NCBI RefSeq assembly: GCF_000520995.1
Contig: NZ_JACA01000012.1
Span: 186,001 to 250,000 of the forward strand
DNA: 64,000 bases
Origin: Aquimarina macrocephali JAMB N27
GTDB lineage: Bacteria > Bacteroidota > Bacteroidia > Flavobacteriales > Flavobacteriaceae
Direction: 5' to 3'
Below the pieces are notes generated by a model that did not search any database, was not told the DNA's origin, and worked only from the letters and a program-made list of their open reading frames with translations. The position numbers were made by a program, and so were the translations under genes. Below, piece after piece: positions 18,316-28,709 of this stretch; within the stretch, counting starts at the first letter, position 1; each line of letters opens with the position of its first letter.

Positions 18316-18546
18316 ATGAAAGATTTTTTTGAAGCCATAGGGTCACTTTTTACAGATGTATTATTTATTCCTTTTGATTGGTTTAGAGCATTAGAATTAG
18401 AAAACTGGTTTGGAGCTAATATGCTTAATTGGGCGTTTATGTTCATTGGTTTTGCTGCTTTTATATATTGGATGAAGGAATTAAAGAAATTTAATGACAA
18501 TAATGAAGAGAATAGAGATCCTAAAGCACATTCTTTTTTAAACTAA
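18316..18546 (+). CDS. DUF6341-like small membrane protein
   Basis: A 76-residue protein beginning MKDFFEAIGSLFTDVLFIPF with one clear transmembrane helix (about 37-55, MLNWAFMFIGFAAFIYWM) and a polar C-terminal tail (KKFNDNNEENRDPKAHSFLN). This small family (DUF6341, from memory) is sometimes mislabelled as uracil phosphoribosyltransferase in databases, but nothing here supports an enzyme. It is divergent from DUF6427 and convergent with purD, with its own promoter and terminator. Confidence 0.8.
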   Translation: MKDFFEAIGSLFTDVLFIPFDWFRALELENWFGANMLNWAFMFIGFAAFIYWMKELKKFNDNNEENRDPKAHSFLN

Positions 18547-18596
18547 AATCTTGTCTGACCAAGAAGTAATTCTTGAGATTTCGAATATTATAAATA

Positions 18597-18638
18597 TTAA
18601 AAAAGCGTTTAATTTATATAAATTAAACGCTTTTTTAA
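18597..18638. terminator. Bidirectional intrinsic terminator between DUF6341 and purD
   Basis: The arms of 19 bases (18597-18615 and 18620-18638) are exact complements with a 4-base loop, A-rich at the left and T-rich at the right side, so it serves both convergent genes. Confidence 0.9.
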
Positions 18639-18662
18639 TTGTCTTATGTGAGAGAGATGTTT

Positions 18663-19934
18663 TTACAAATCGAATCCTAGATCTTTTCTATAATACATCT
18701 TATCAAAATTAAGTTTTTCTATACTTTGGTACGATGTTTTAAGGGCCTTTCTAAAATCTTCATCCAATGATGTTATAGCAATTACCCTTCCACCACTAGT
18801 GATTACTTTATCACCCTCTAGAGATGTTCCTGCATGAAAAACAATAGAGTTTGTAATGGTATCTATACCTGTAATCTCTTTTCCTTTTTCATAAGCTTCT
18901 GGATATCCACCAGAAACAGTTACTATGGTAGCTGCACTTCGTTCATCTAATTCGAGATTGATCTTATCCAGCGATTGATTTCCGACATGCTGAAACAGTT
19001 GTACTAAATCTGTCTTTACTCTCGGTAGGACTGCTTCGGTTTCTGGATCCCCCATACGTACATTATATTCGATTACTTTTGGGTCATCCTCTACTTTAAT
19101 AAGCCCTATAAAAATAAAACCTTTATAATCTATATTTTCTTTTTCCAATCCTTGTACAGTAGGTTTAATAATACGCTCTTCAATTTTAGTCATAAGTGTA
19201 TCATCTACAAAAGGAACTGGTGAGATCGCTCCCATACCCCCTGTATTTAACCCTGTATCTCCTTCTCCAATACGTTTATAGTCTTTGGCTGTGGGTAAGG
19301 TTAAATAATTTTTACCATCGGTAAGTACAAAAACACTAAGCTCTATCCCATCAAGAAATTCTTCGATCACAACTTTTTCACTTGCTGCACCAAATTTTTT
19401 ATTGGTTAACATATTTTCAAGCTCAGTTTTAGCCTCATCTATATCCTGAAGAATTAATACACCCTTTCCAGCGGCCAAACCATCTGCTTTAAGCACGTAA
19501 GGCGCCTGTAAAGTTTCTAAAAATCGCTTTCCATCTTCAACAGTATCGGCAGTAAAGCTTTGATAAGCTGCTGTAGGTATATTATGCCTGATTAAAAACT
19601 CTTTGGCATATTCTTTACTTCCTTCTAATTGTGCACCTTCTTTAGATGGACCAATAACTACAATATTTTTTAATTGGCTGTCTTCTGCAAAATAATCGCT
19701 TATCCCTTTTACCAATGGATCTTCTGGGCCAACTACAACCATTTCAATGTTCTCTTGTAACACTACCTCTTTAATCGCAGGAAAATCTGTAACTGCAATT
19801 GGTACATTAGTAGCTATACGAGCTGTTCCTGCATTACCAGGTGCTACAAATAAGGTGTCGCAAATCGGGCTTTGCACAATTTTATAAGCAAATGTATGTT
19901 CTCTACCTCCTGATCCGAGTACTAAAATATTCAT
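18663..19934 (-). CDS. purD: Phosphoribosylamine--glycine ligase (GAR synthetase)
   Basis: Second step of purine synthesis: joins glycine to phosphoribosylamine using ATP. It has 423 residues, normal length. The N-terminal MNILVLGSGGREHTFAYK, the ATP-grasp stretch VLKADGLAAGKGV (about residues 149-161) and the signature VRMGDPETEAVLPR are intact. The gene is a single transcription unit with its own terminator; no other pur gene is nearby. Confidence 0.97.
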   Translation of the reverse strand: MNILVLGSGGREHTFAYKIVQSPICDTLFVAPGNAGTARIATNVPIAVTDFPAIKEVVLQENIEMVVVGPEDPLVKGISDYFAEDSQLKNIVVIGPSKEGAQLEGSKEYAKEFLIRHNIPTAAYQSFTADTVEDGKRFLETLQAPYVLKADGLAAGKGVLILQDIDEAKTELENMLTNKKFGAASEKVVIEEFLDGIELSVFVLTDGKNYLTLPTAKDYKRIGEGDTGLNTGGMGAISPVPFVDDTLMTKIEERIIKPTVQGLEKENIDYKGFIFIGLIKVEDDPKVIEYNVRMGDPETEAVLPRVKTDLVQLFQHVGNQSLDKINLELDERSAATIVTVSGGYPEAYEKGKEITGIDTITNSIVFHAGTSLEGDKVITSGGRVIAITSLDEDFRKALKTSYQSIEKLNFDKMYYRKDLGFDL

Positions 19935-19962
19935 GATTTATTATGGCTTGTTTTTATGGACT

Positions 19963-19970
19963 CAAAAATA
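19963..19970 (-). promoter_or_regulatory. Candidate -7 element (TATTTTTG) for purD
   Basis: Reads TATTTTTG on the minus strand, 28 bases before the purD start. No clear -33 element. Confidence 0.35.
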
Positions 19971-20092
19971 GTTTATTCGTAGTTGTATAGCTAATTCTTT
20001 CTAGATAAAAACTCATGCTCTTTATACGTGCTTCTCAAACTAATACTATCCTGCCATATAATAATCAGATGCCTTGATATAATATTTTAATC

Positions 20093-21385
20093 CTATTCAT
20101 TACCATCATTGCGAATAATCCTACTACTCAAAATACTTCTCTTTTTTAAAAGCAAAGGGGTAACAATAGAAAAGAATACAATACCATTAAATCGAACTAA
20201 CATAGATTCGAATACTAATGATATAAAGAGGATTAAAAAGACCGAAAACTCATTGCGACTCCTTTTCATGCGCATTGCCAATACAACAAAAATGCTAACC
20301 AAGACCCCAAATCCAATAATGCCTGTCTGTAAATATGTTTGCAAAAACTGATTGTGTGAATTATACTTACTCTTGTAATTAAGGGCATAATCTAATTCTT
20401 TATATTTTTGAATCAAAACATCATTTGCATCTCCTGTTCCATAACCAAATATGGGTGCATCTTTAATCAATTTGATACTGGCATCCCATGACAACAGCCT
20501 TGATTTTTCTGCAGTTGTTGCGTCATAATATTCTTCTACATTACTAAAATCTTTTATTCTGGAATAAAAATCAGATACTCTGGGGTTATTCAAAAACAGT
20601 AATAATCCCATCAAAAAAATAATAGTCATAGCATATTTCTTTTGCTTATCAGCAATGTCAAGAACTAATAGTATTGACATTACAAACAAAATAAGATAGG
20701 CTGCAATTGAAGCTAATAAAAAAAGATATAGAAATAAGAGAATAACAATTACTAACTGTATTCGAGATTTCAACTTGTTTTTAAGATAATAACTTAATAC
20801 CAGCAGTATGTATATAGAAATATAATTAGCATTAACTGATCTTGAAAATAAAGATCCAACAAAAAAATAATGCCAATTTTTTACAATTCCCTCTATAAAC
20901 AAAAGGGGTTCTATGTTTTCTCTTTCATCAATAATATGCCATGTTAAGTTATCACTAGCCTTAAAAACATTAACAAAGAATGAAACAATTAACCCCATAA
21001 GCAAAAAGTCAAATAATCTTTTTACTGTAGTAGCATCTTCTTTAACAAATAGAAAAATTATAGGAAATAACAATAATGAAAGGGATCGTTGTACCAAATC
21101 AAATCCACTGATCAAATTATCGGTGTAGATCAACCCCAAAGACATTACAATAAAATATAAGGGGAAAAGCAATAATGACTTATCCAGAATAAATTTTTTT
21201 TCGGATCTAAACATCATGCCTATCCCAAAAATGATCGAAACTATAAAAAACGGGGTTGGGAGATTGATACCTAATGGTAGTAAAAAAAAGGCAATATACA
21301 GGCTGTTCCAAAAGGTCATTACAACCCAATGATCTTCTTTATAAAACATTTTGGTAGCCTGAGTTATGATGTTAACTGGTTGCAC
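20093..21385 (-). CDS. O-antigen ligase/polymerase-type membrane protein
   Basis: A 430-residue inner-membrane protein with about eleven helices. A long periplasmic loop (about residues 290-350) carries the Wzy_C/WaaL hallmark: IFGYGTGDANDV and, further on, KYNSHNQFLQTYLQTG. Such proteins ligate or polymerise undecaprenyl-linked glycans at the outer face of the inner membrane. It is the last gene of the polysaccharide locus in the direction of transcription. It resembles the protein encoded at 32850-34148. Ligase and polymerase cannot be told apart by sequence alone. Confidence 0.85.
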   Translation of the reverse strand: MQPVNIITQATKMFYKEDHWVVMTFWNSLYIAFFLLPLGINLPTPFFIVSIIFGIGMMFRSEKKFILDKSLLLFPLYFIVMSLGLIYTDNLISGFDLVQRSLSLLLFPIIFLFVKEDATTVKRLFDFLLMGLIVSFFVNVFKASDNLTWHIIDERENIEPLLFIEGIVKNWHYFFVGSLFSRSVNANYISIYILLVLSYYLKNKLKSRIQLVIVILLFLYLFLLASIAAYLILFVMSILLVLDIADKQKKYAMTIIFLMGLLLFLNNPRVSDFYSRIKDFSNVEEYYDATTAEKSRLLSWDASIKLIKDAPIFGYGTGDANDVLIQKYKELDYALNYKSKYNSHNQFLQTYLQTGIIGFGVLVSIFVVLAMRMKRSRNEFSVFLILFISLVFESMLVRFNGIVFFSIVTPLLLKKRSILSSRIIRNDGNE

Positions 21386-21536
21386 TTTTTATAAGATGTA
21401 TTATGGGGTAGTTAACGTTTTTTTTGAATTTGTATTATCATATTTAGATATATATGCTTACACAACAACTATTTTTGCCTTTGGTATCACATGTTTTTAA
21501 TGCGTAAATACAAATTTTATTTTTTTACAAGGCAAG

Positions 21537-22883
21537 CTAATATGCTTTTTCTTCTCCTCTAATCGCATTTATAGCAGTAAGAATAGTAATCTTAATATCT
21601 AAAAGCAATGACCAGTTCTCTACATAAAAAATATCATATTTTACCCGGTTAACGATATCCTTATTTGTTTCTATTTCGCCTCTAAAACCACTAACCTGAG
21701 CTAATCCTGTAATCCCTGGCTTTACAAAATGACGAACCATAAACTTATCCACTCGTTTTGCAAATTCTTCATTATGCTTTACCATATGTGGTCTTGGACC
21801 AACTACAGACATATCGCCTTTGAGCACATTAAGAAATTGCGGCAATTCGTCAATACTAGTCCTTCTAATAAATTTTCCCACCCTAGTAACCCTCGCATCA
21901 CCTTTGGTTGCTTGATTAGCACTCGTACTAGGTTTCATCGATCTGTATTTATAGCAATAAAACTCTCTGTAATCCAACCCATTACGACGCTGTTTAAAAA
22001 ACACAGGGCCTTTAGATTCTAATTGAATAAGAAATGCTATTAAAGGTGTTAACCATGAAAGGATGCCTATTAAAACAAATAAGGATAATAAGATATCAAA
22101 AGTTCTTTTTGCAAACTTATTTATAGAGTCATCCAATGGTATATCACGAAATGATAATACTGGAATATAGCCGTAGTAATTAAAAATTAATTTTTTGGTA
22201 AATATATCTTTATTGTCTGGTATAAATTTTAAGATTTTTAAATTATTCTCTGTAAAATTAACGATATTTCGCAATTGACTATTTGATAATTCTGCAATAG
22301 AACAATATACCTCATCGATTTCATTCTCTACGATATAATAAAAACACTTTTCAAGATCAAAATCTTCTTTATTTACACAGAATTTTTTTTGAAACTTATA
22401 CCCAAAATCAGGTTTCTCTTTAAAAAATTTAATTAATTGATTTGTTTTTTTATTATCACCAATAACAACAACTCTTCTAATATTTCCGCCAAATATCCCT
22501 CTGTACTTGGATAGTAAAAAAAGTAAAACAAACTTAAAAAAAGTAACTAATCCAATTATTGCTACAAAATACTTCCCCATCTCCCATCTGCTAATATTTG
22601 GCTGTTTAAAAAACCCTATAAAAGCATAAAGAATAAGTGCAAAAATTAAAAATTGCCGAATTAAAGAAGCGATAATATGAACTAATTTCGAAAATCGCTT
22701 TATATCATAAAACTTGTTCTTACTGGAAAGGATAATCCATAAAACCGAAATATAAGCTGAAAATAAAAGGTTTTGATCAATATTTGTCTGAAACAATAAG
22801 GTGGTAAGATTTAAAATAAATAAATCTACCAAACAGAAAAGTGGTTTTATGTATACTGAATATCTACCGGTCCTACTTTTCAT
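21537..22883 (-). CDS. Polyprenyl-phosphate sugar phosphotransferase (priming enzyme)
   Basis: A 448-residue PNPT/WcaJ-type phosphoglycosyltransferase. Five hydrophobic helices occur: four N-terminal, then a Rossmann-like CoA_binding-type domain (VVVIGDNKKTNQLIKFF) and a fifth before the catalytic domain. The catalytic domain holds FFKQRRNGLDYREFYCYKYR, RTSIDELPQFLNVLKGDMS and GPRPHM, ending with VKPGITGLAQVSGFRG. It transfers a sugar-1-phosphate, often glucose, to undecaprenyl phosphate and thereby starts each repeat unit. It lies with uxs and ugd. Confidence 0.93.
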   Translation of the reverse strand: MKSRTGRYSVYIKPLFCLVDLFILNLTTLLFQTNIDQNLLFSAYISVLWIILSSKNKFYDIKRFSKLVHIIASLIRQFLIFALILYAFIGFFKQPNISRWEMGKYFVAIIGLVTFFKFVLLFLLSKYRGIFGGNIRRVVVIGDNKKTNQLIKFFKEKPDFGYKFQKKFCVNKEDFDLEKCFYYIVENEIDEVYCSIAELSNSQLRNIVNFTENNLKILKFIPDNKDIFTKKLIFNYYGYIPVLSFRDIPLDDSINKFAKRTFDILLSLFVLIGILSWLTPLIAFLIQLESKGPVFFKQRRNGLDYREFYCYKYRSMKPSTSANQATKGDARVTRVGKFIRRTSIDELPQFLNVLKGDMSVVGPRPHMVKHNEEFAKRVDKFMVRHFVKPGITGLAQVSGFRGEIETNKDIVNRVKYDIFYVENWSLLLDIKITILTAINAIRGEEKAY

Positions 22884-22894
22884 AAAGTATTAAG

Positions 22895-23872
22895 TTATTT
22901 TTTTAAAAAATCTCTATGTTCACTCTTTTGAAGTTCTTCTTCAGAAAATCCTCTAAAATAATCCAAAGTTAATTTCATCCCTTCAGATCTTCTTGTTTTT
23001 GGTTGCCAATCCAAAATTTCTTTTGCCTTACCAATATCAGGCTGTCGTTGTAAGGGATCATCAACTGGTAATGGTTTATAAATTACTTTTTGGTTTGTCT
23101 CAGTAAGTTTTACAATTTCTTCAGCAAAATCTTTGATTCTAATCTCATCAGGGTTACCTATATTTATGGGATATACATAATTACTAAAAAGTAACCTATA
23201 AATTCCTTCTACCAGATCATCTACATAACAAAAAGATCGAGTTTGTAATCCATTTCCAAATATAGTTAGATCTTCACCTCTTAATGCTTGTCCGATAAAT
23301 GCAGGCACTACCCGACCATCATTTAATCGCATTCTTGGGCCATAAGTATTAAAAATACGTGCAATTCTTGTCTCTAAACCATGATAGGTATGATATGCCA
23401 TTGTGATTGATTCCTGAAAACGTTTAGCTTCATCGTATACACCTCTAGGTCCAATAGCGTTAACATTACCATAATAATCTTCACTTTGTGGGTGAACTAA
23501 AGGATCACCATAAACCTCGCTAGTCGATGCAATAAGAATTCTAGCGTTTTTTTCTTTTGCAAGGCCTAAAAGATTGTGTGTCCCTAAAGACCCTACTTTT
23601 AATGTTTGAATAGGAATCTTAAGATAGTCTATAGGGCTGGCAGGAGATGCAAAATGTAATATATAATCTAATGCGCCAGGAACATGAACAAATTTGGTTA
23701 CATCATGGTGATAAAACTCAAAATGTTTTAGCTTAAACAGGTGTTCAATATTTTTTAGTGTACCTGTGATTAGGTTATCCATACCAACCACATGAAAACC
23801 TTCTTTAATAAACCGATCACAGAGATGAGATCCCAAAAAACCAGCTGCTCCTGTAATTAAAACTTTTTGCAT
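22895..23872 (-). CDS. uxs: UDP-glucuronate decarboxylase (UDP-xylose synthase)
   Basis: A 325-residue extended SDR enzyme. Cofactor loop [16 protein letters not shown] at the N-terminus and the catalytic pair in [11 protein letters not shown] (Tyr-x3-Lys), plus the family stretch [20 protein letters not shown]. It converts UDP-glucuronate to UDP-xylose, or in some bacteria to the 4-keto intermediate. It starts 2 bases after ugd, which makes its substrate, a strong functional link. Confidence 0.92.
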   Translation of the reverse strand: MQKVLITGAAGFLGSHLCDRFIKEGFHVVGMDNLITGTLKNIEHLFKLKHFEFYHHDVTKFVHVPGALDYILHFASPASPIDYLKIPIQTLKVGSLGTHNLLGLAKEKNARILIASTSEVYGDPLVHPQSEDYYGNVNAIGPRGVYDEAKRFQESITMAYHTYHGLETRIARIFNTYGPRMRLNDGRVVPAFIGQALRGEDLTIFGNGLQTRSFCYVDDLVEGIYRLLFSNYVYPINIGNPDEIRIKDFAEEIVKLTETNQKVIYKPLPVDDPLQRQPDIGKAKEILDWQPKTRRSEGMKLTLDYFRGFSEEELQKSEHRDFLKK

Positions 23873-23874
23873 AG

Positions 23875-25188
23875 CTATAATTTAATATCTTTCCTCCCTA
23901 TAGAAAAATAGGAAATCTCTTCTTTTTCGATATCAACAATATCATAAAGATTTCTTCCATCAAAAATCAAAGGGTTTTTTAATCCTTCTTTTATTTTATT
24001 GAAATCCGGAGTTCTAAAAATACTCCATTCTGTACAAATGATTAGCGCATCTGCATTCTGAACCGCTTCATACATAGTAGTAACCAAGTCAATCTTATCT
24101 CCATATTTATCGGCTACATTTTTCATTGCCTCTGGATCAAATGCTCTAATCTTTACCCCTTCTTTTAGCAATTCATCAATCAGATATAATGCGGGTGCTT
24201 CTCTAATATCATCTGTCTCTGGCTTAAAAGCTAATCCCCATATTGCAAATGTTTTGTTAGATAGATCGTTATCAAAATATGTATTGATCTTTGGTAATAA
24301 TGCAATTTTCTGACTATCATTGACTCTAATTACTGCATCCAGAATTTTAAAATCATATTCTGAATTTTTACCTGATTTATGAAGTGCTTTTACATCTTTC
24401 GGAAAGCAAGAACCTCCATATCCTATCCCTGGAAATAAAAAACGTTTTCCAATCCTAGAATCCGTTCCTATACCTATGCGTACTTTATCAATATCTGCAC
24501 CAACTTTCTCGCAATAATTTGCAATTTCATTCATAAACGTAATCTTGGTTGCCAGAAAAGAATTTGCTGCATATTTAGTAAGTTCTGCAGATTTTTCATC
24601 CATCACTATTATAGGGTTACCAGATCGTACAAAAGGCTTATATAATTTTTTCATAAGCTCTATTGCTCTATCAGAGCTTGATCCTACAACAATTCGTTCT
24701 GGTTTCAAAAAATCGTCTACTGCAAAACCTTCTCTTAGAAACTCAGGGTTTGAAACGACATCAAAATCACTTGTTGTATATTTTGCAATAGTGGCTCGAA
24801 CTTTTTCTGCTGTCCCAACCGGAACAGTACTCTTATCTACTATTACCTTATACTCATTGAGTAATTGCCCTATATCTTCTGCAACACCGATAATATATGA
24901 CAAGTCTGCAGAACCATCCTCTTCTTCTGGAGTGGGTAATGCTAAAAAAATAATCTCACCGTGCTCTAAGCCTTCGACAAGAGACGTAGTAAACCTTAGT
25001 CTCCCAGCTTTTATATTTCTATCAAACAACATATCCAGATGTGGTTCATAAATAGGGACTTCACCCATACTTAATTTTTGAACCTTACTCTCGTCTATGT
25101 CTATGCATACAACTTCATTCCCGGTCTCAGCAAGACATGTTCCTGTTACTAATCCCACATATCCAGAGCCTATTACTGCTATTTTCAT
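23875..25188 (-). CDS. ugd: UDP-glucose 6-dehydrogenase
   Basis: A 437-residue dehydrogenase. N-terminal NAD loop [17 protein letters not shown]; catalytic cysteine in [18 protein letters not shown] (about residue 260); C-terminal UDP-binding domain beginning with [19 protein letters not shown]. It oxidises UDP-glucose to UDP-glucuronate with two NAD+, feeding the decarboxylase just downstream and possibly a glucuronosyl unit in the polymer. Confidence 0.96.
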   Translation of the reverse strand: MKIAVIGSGYVGLVTGTCLAETGNEVVCIDIDESKVQKLSMGEVPIYEPHLDMLFDRNIKAGRLRFTTSLVEGLEHGEIIFLALPTPEEEDGSADLSYIIGVAEDIGQLLNEYKVIVDKSTVPVGTAEKVRATIAKYTTSDFDVVSNPEFLREGFAVDDFLKPERIVVGSSSDRAIELMKKLYKPFVRSGNPIIVMDEKSAELTKYAANSFLATKITFMNEIANYCEKVGADIDKVRIGIGTDSRIGKRFLFPGIGYGGSCFPKDVKALHKSGKNSEYDFKILDAVIRVNDSQKIALLPKINTYFDNDLSNKTFAIWGLAFKPETDDIREAPALYLIDELLKEGVKIRAFDPEAMKNVADKYGDKIDLVTTMYEAVQNADALIICTEWSIFRTPDFNKIKEGLKNPLIFDGRNLYDIVDIEKEEISYFSIGRKDIKL

Positions 25189-25215
25189 GCTTTTATTATT
25201 TGCTCTTTTACATTA

Positions 25216-26112
25216 TTATGAAAAATACATCTTTTCTAACGTCTTTTTCAAGGAATATTCATTAGAAAAATCATCAATAATGCTATGTAACTTTTGTGTA
25301 GACCCTTTTAAGCTTTTAATTTCATTCTTACGAACAAACTTTGGGTTAATTTTAGTTTTAATTTTATAATTGGTAATTTCTTCCATATAAGATAAAATCT
25401 GTTCAATACTATTCGTTTTAGAAGAACAAACATTAAGTATTTCTGATTTGCTATTGCTTAATAAAAGTTGGTAATAACAATTTATCAAATAATCGATATC
25501 ATTAAATTCTCTAAAAACATTAATATTCCCCAATTCAATTTCAGAAGATTTATTTTTATAGTGCTTTATTATTTTTGATATTAAAAAAATTTCAGTTTGA
25601 CCAACTCCTGTATAATTAAAAGGTCTTACAATAAGAATATTAAGTTTAGAGAAGTAGTTTTTAACCATGTTTTCCATAGCTAATTTACTATTACCATAGT
25701 GATTAATAGGTTGAGGACACATATCTTCGGAAAGTATGTTTCCTATATTACCATAAACGGCAGCGCTACTTGCGATAATTATTTTTTCGGGACTTATTTC
25801 ACATTCAATCAATGCTTCGAGAAGGTTTATTGTTCCAAAAACATTCACCCCATACATTTCATTTTGATTATCTCCTGCAACAAAAGATATTGCAGCCGTA
25901 TGTATTATATAGTCTGGTTGTATATTTTTTAATACTTCCTTTATTTGTTCCTTTTCTGTAATATCACAAGGAAAGTGATTTGGATTTTTAGATGTTGTAT
26001 AGGTTGTTCCAAAAACAGTATAGTTTTTCTCTTTATAAAAAGATTCTAAATGTTGGCCTGTAAAACCCGAAATACCTGTTATGAAAATTGTTTTCTTAGA
26101 AAGATCCGCCAT
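25216..26112 (-). CDS. rmd: NAD-dependent reductase/epimerase, probably GDP-4-keto-6-deoxymannose reductase
   Basis: An extended SDR of 298 residues from the ATG at 26112 ([20 protein letters not shown]). The catalytic Tyr and Lys are in [12 protein letters not shown] and the NAD loop is [10 protein letters not shown]. The start lies inside gmd (17 bases overlap), which argues that it uses the Gmd product. The sequence looks more like Rmd (giving GDP-D-rhamnose) than like Fcl/GMER (GDP-L-fucose), because the epimerase features of Fcl are not apparent, but this is an inference from reading only. ATGs at 26118 and 26133 are alternatives. Confidence 0.7.
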   Translation of the reverse strand: MADLSKKTIFITGISGFTGQHLESFYKEKNYTVFGTTYTTSKNPNHFPCDITEKEQIKEVLKNIQPDYIIHTAAISFVAGDNQNEMYGVNVFGTINLLEALIECEISPEKIIIASSAAVYGNIGNILSEDMCPQPINHYGNSKLAMENMVKNYFSKLNILIVRPFNYTGVGQTEIFLISKIIKHYKNKSSEIELGNINVFREFNDIDYLINCYYQLLLSNSKSEILNVCSSKTNSIEQILSYMEEITNYKIKTKINPKFVRKNEIKSLKGSTQKLHSIIDDFSNEYSLKKTLEKMYFS

Positions 26113-27130
26113 TTTCATTTCTTTTAATATCACTTTTCACCATCATATCTGCAAGCTCTCCTAAAGTTGTTTTTGCTTTCCATTTCAAATTCTTTTCAGC
26201 TTTTGATGCATCTCCTATAAGTAGATCAACTTCTGCTGGCCTGTAAAATTGTGGGTTAACTTTTATAAGTGTTTTTCCTGTTTTAGTATTTATACCTATT
26301 TCATTTTCATTATTTCCTTTCCATTCTATGTCAATATTAACTGTTTTAAATGATAATGTGACAAAATCTCTAACAGTTTGTGTTTGGTTTGTCGCTAAAA
26401 CATAGGTATCTGCTTCTGGGGCTTGTAGAATTTTATACATTCCTTCAACATATTCTTTTGCATATCCCCAATCTCTTTTTGCATTTAGATTTCCTAGTTC
26501 TAATACATCTTGTTTATTCAAATGTATTTTTGCAGCTGCATCGGTTATTTTTCTTGTCACAAATTCTTTTCCTCTTAATGGAGATTCATGATTAAATAAT
26601 ATACCGCTTGCTGCAAATAAATCATAAGATTCTTGATAATTTAAAGTTGCCCAATGTGCAAAAACTTTTGCTACTCCATATGGACTTCTAGGATGAAAAG
26701 GTGTTTCTTCATTTTGCGGTATTGCATGAACTTTTCCAAACATCTCTGAAGTTGAGGCTTGATAAAACTTAATTTTTGGATTAATTGTTCGTATTGCTTC
26801 AAGCAGGTTTAATACTCCAACCCCCGTAATATTAGCAGTAGCAATAGGTTGTGTAAATGACACCCCAACAAAACTTTGAGCTGCCAGGTTATAGATTTCA
26901 TCGGGTTCTACATCGGCTATAATTCTATATGCACTAGACAAGTCTATTAAATCATATTCTAACAAATGTAAGTTCGGGTGATTTTCTATACCTAATTCTT
27001 CTATCCTCCAAAAATTAGTAGAGCTAGTTCTTCTATAGGTTCCGTAAACCTGGTAATTCTTTTCTAATAATAGTTCTGCTAAATAGGCTGCATCTTGACC
27101 TGTAATTCCTGTTATTATAGCTTTTTTCAT
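26096..27130 (-). CDS. gmd: GDP-mannose 4,6-dehydratase
   Basis: A 344-residue enzyme. N-terminal [19 protein letters not shown], then [18 protein letters not shown], and the catalytic pair in [39 protein letters not shown] is the GDP-mannose binding signature. It makes GDP-4-keto-6-deoxy-D-mannose, the precursor of rhamnose, fucose, talose or perosamine. GDP-mannose comes from manC/manA in the same locus. Confidence 0.95.
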   Translation of the reverse strand: MKKAIITGITGQDAAYLAELLLEKNYQVYGTYRRTSSTNFWRIEELGIENHPNLHLLEYDLIDLSSAYRIIADVEPDEIYNLAAQSFVGVSFTQPIATANITGVGVLNLLEAIRTINPKIKFYQASTSEMFGKVHAIPQNEETPFHPRSPYGVAKVFAHWATLNYQESYDLFAASGILFNHESPLRGKEFVTRKITDAAAKIHLNKQDVLELGNLNAKRDWGYAKEYVEGMYKILQAPEADTYVLATNQTQTVRDFVTLSFKTVNIDIEWKGNNENEIGINTKTGKTLIKVNPQFYRPAEVDLLIGDASKAEKNLKWKAKTTLGELADMMVKSDIKRNENGGSF

Positions 27131-27583
27131 CTTTAATTAATCTTTTCTATTTAAAATTTTGTAATTATAACACATTTATATTTTGTTAATCCCGCTATTC
27201 CTTAATAATATGTTTCCCTTAACATATCTCGTCTTAACCCTTTTAAAATTGCAAAAGGCTTTATGTTTATGATATCTCTTTTCTCGATCTATTATTCTAA
27301 ATTTCTTATCAAAGTCTTTATTAAGGGTAAAAAACAGTTTATACCAAATTATACTTTAAAACAACCAAGAGTAATGGTAGAGAATTTCTCTATTTATACC
27401 GCAAATATATAGATTTGTTCTACAGGAATAAAACTCCATATGCAGGGAATTACTTTTTAATTTTGGGATCTCTACATTTACTCTCTTTTAAAGAACAAAT
27501 TTATATATTTGCCATACTTTTAAACCTAAGTTTAAAATATATTTTTCGACTCTTTCTAATTTGACTTTTCACTTGCATATATT
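27131..27583. promoter_or_regulatory. Divergent promoter region between gmd and a GT4 gene
   Basis: 453 bases without a gene. TAnnTTTG-type octamers occur for both directions: TATATTTG on the minus strand at 27402-27409 (towards gmd, leader about 270 bases) and TATATTTG on the plus strand at 27504-27511 (towards the glycosyltransferase, leader about 70 bases). The -33 boxes are not clear. The remainder is AT-rich with no recognised RNA. Confidence 0.45.
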
Positions 27584-28693
27584 ATGAAGCATTCTCTTTC
27601 TGACAAGATACTATTTATACCTACAAAACATAATTCCTCTCTAAGTATTGTAAGTGATAATATACTAAAGTATATAAAAGTACCTCTAACCTATAAAAAC
27701 TTAGATTTAATACGAATTAAAAGGAAAAGTGAAAAGTATAAAAGTAGTTATCTTAAGTCCCTTGCTTTTGAACTATTACTAGTAATACAAGCACTCAAAG
27801 ATTTATCTTTTATACGAAAGCAATCACAAGATTACATTTTCTTTTTTGAAAGTTACTTTTGTTATACTCATATCGTTTCTTTCTTTACTAAGAAAAAGAA
27901 AATAATTCTTGTTCATGATTTAATATATTTTAATGACTATAAGCTGGAAAAAAAGTTATTCTCTAGATGGTTTAAATATATATTCTATCGATTTGGTCGA
28001 ACTAAAGCAATGAAAAATTGTGATCTAATTCTAACGATTTCTAAAAAATCTGTAGAAGAACTAGTGAAAATTGGACTGGATAAGGACAAAATCAAGTATG
28101 TATATATTGGAACGGATTTTAAAAGAATCGATGTGCCAAATCCTTACGGTGATTTTGTTTTATGTGTAGGCTCGGAGCAGGAAAGAAAAAACATGAAAAC
28201 TGTTATAAAGTCTTTTGCTTTATTAAAGAAAGACTTTCCCAATTTAAAGATGGTTAAGCCTGGAGGAGGTGTTTCTCCTAGCAAAAGAGAGCTTACCATG
28301 TCTTATCTCGAAGAAGAAGGGTTAAAACTGGAAGAGGATATCATCTTTATAGAAAATACTAGTGAGAAAGATTTAGTTGGCTTATATTCTAATGCTCTTT
28401 TACTTATGTTTCCTAGTCTCGAAGAAGGTTTTGGACTACCAATAATAGAAGCTCAGGCTTGTGGATGCCCTGTAATAACTACGAATTATAAGCCCATGTC
28501 TGAGATTTGTGCTTATGAAGACCTTCTTGTTGATCCTTTAGACCATAATAGCATTTATCTTAAAGCTAAAAAAATAATTGAAGATCCACAATATAGAGTC
28601 CTTAAAGTAAAAGAAGGACTTACATTTTCAAAACAGTTTACATGGGAAGAAGCTTCAAAAAATGTAGAGAAATTACTTCATGACTTAAGTTAG
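27584..28693 (+). CDS. GT4-type glycosyltransferase
   Basis: A 369-residue GT-B enzyme. The C-terminal domain has the GT4 signature: FVLCVGSEQERKNMKTVI, then MFPSLEEGFGLPIIEAQACG with the catalytic EX7E glutamates (about residues 285-293). It transfers a nucleotide sugar to a lipid-linked acceptor. It is the only plus-strand gene inside the polysaccharide locus and stands alone between gmd and the AlgX-like gene, so it was probably acquired or inverted separately. The sugar is unknown. Confidence 0.88.
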   Translation: MKHSLSDKILFIPTKHNSSLSIVSDNILKYIKVPLTYKNLDLIRIKRKSEKYKSSYLKSLAFELLLVIQALKDLSFIRKQSQDYIFFFESYFCYTHIVSFFTKKKKIILVHDLIYFNDYKLEKKLFSRWFKYIFYRFGRTKAMKNCDLILTISKKSVEELVKIGLDKDKIKYVYIGTDFKRIDVPNPYGDFVLCVGSEQERKNMKTVIKSFALLKKDFPNLKMVKPGGGVSPSKRELTMSYLEEEGLKLEEDIIFIENTSEKDLVGLYSNALLLMFPSLEEGFGLPIIEAQACGCPVITTNYKPMSEICAYEDLLVDPLDHNSIYLKAKKIIEDPQYRVLKVKEGLTFSKQFTWEEASKNVEKLLHDLS

Positions 28694-28709
28694 CACTTGA
28701 AGCAACATA

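Noticed and set aside
24545..25051. 168-residue open frame on the plus strand
   Set aside because: Antisense to ugd, which has all its motifs; the product is Ser/Thr-rich without domain features.
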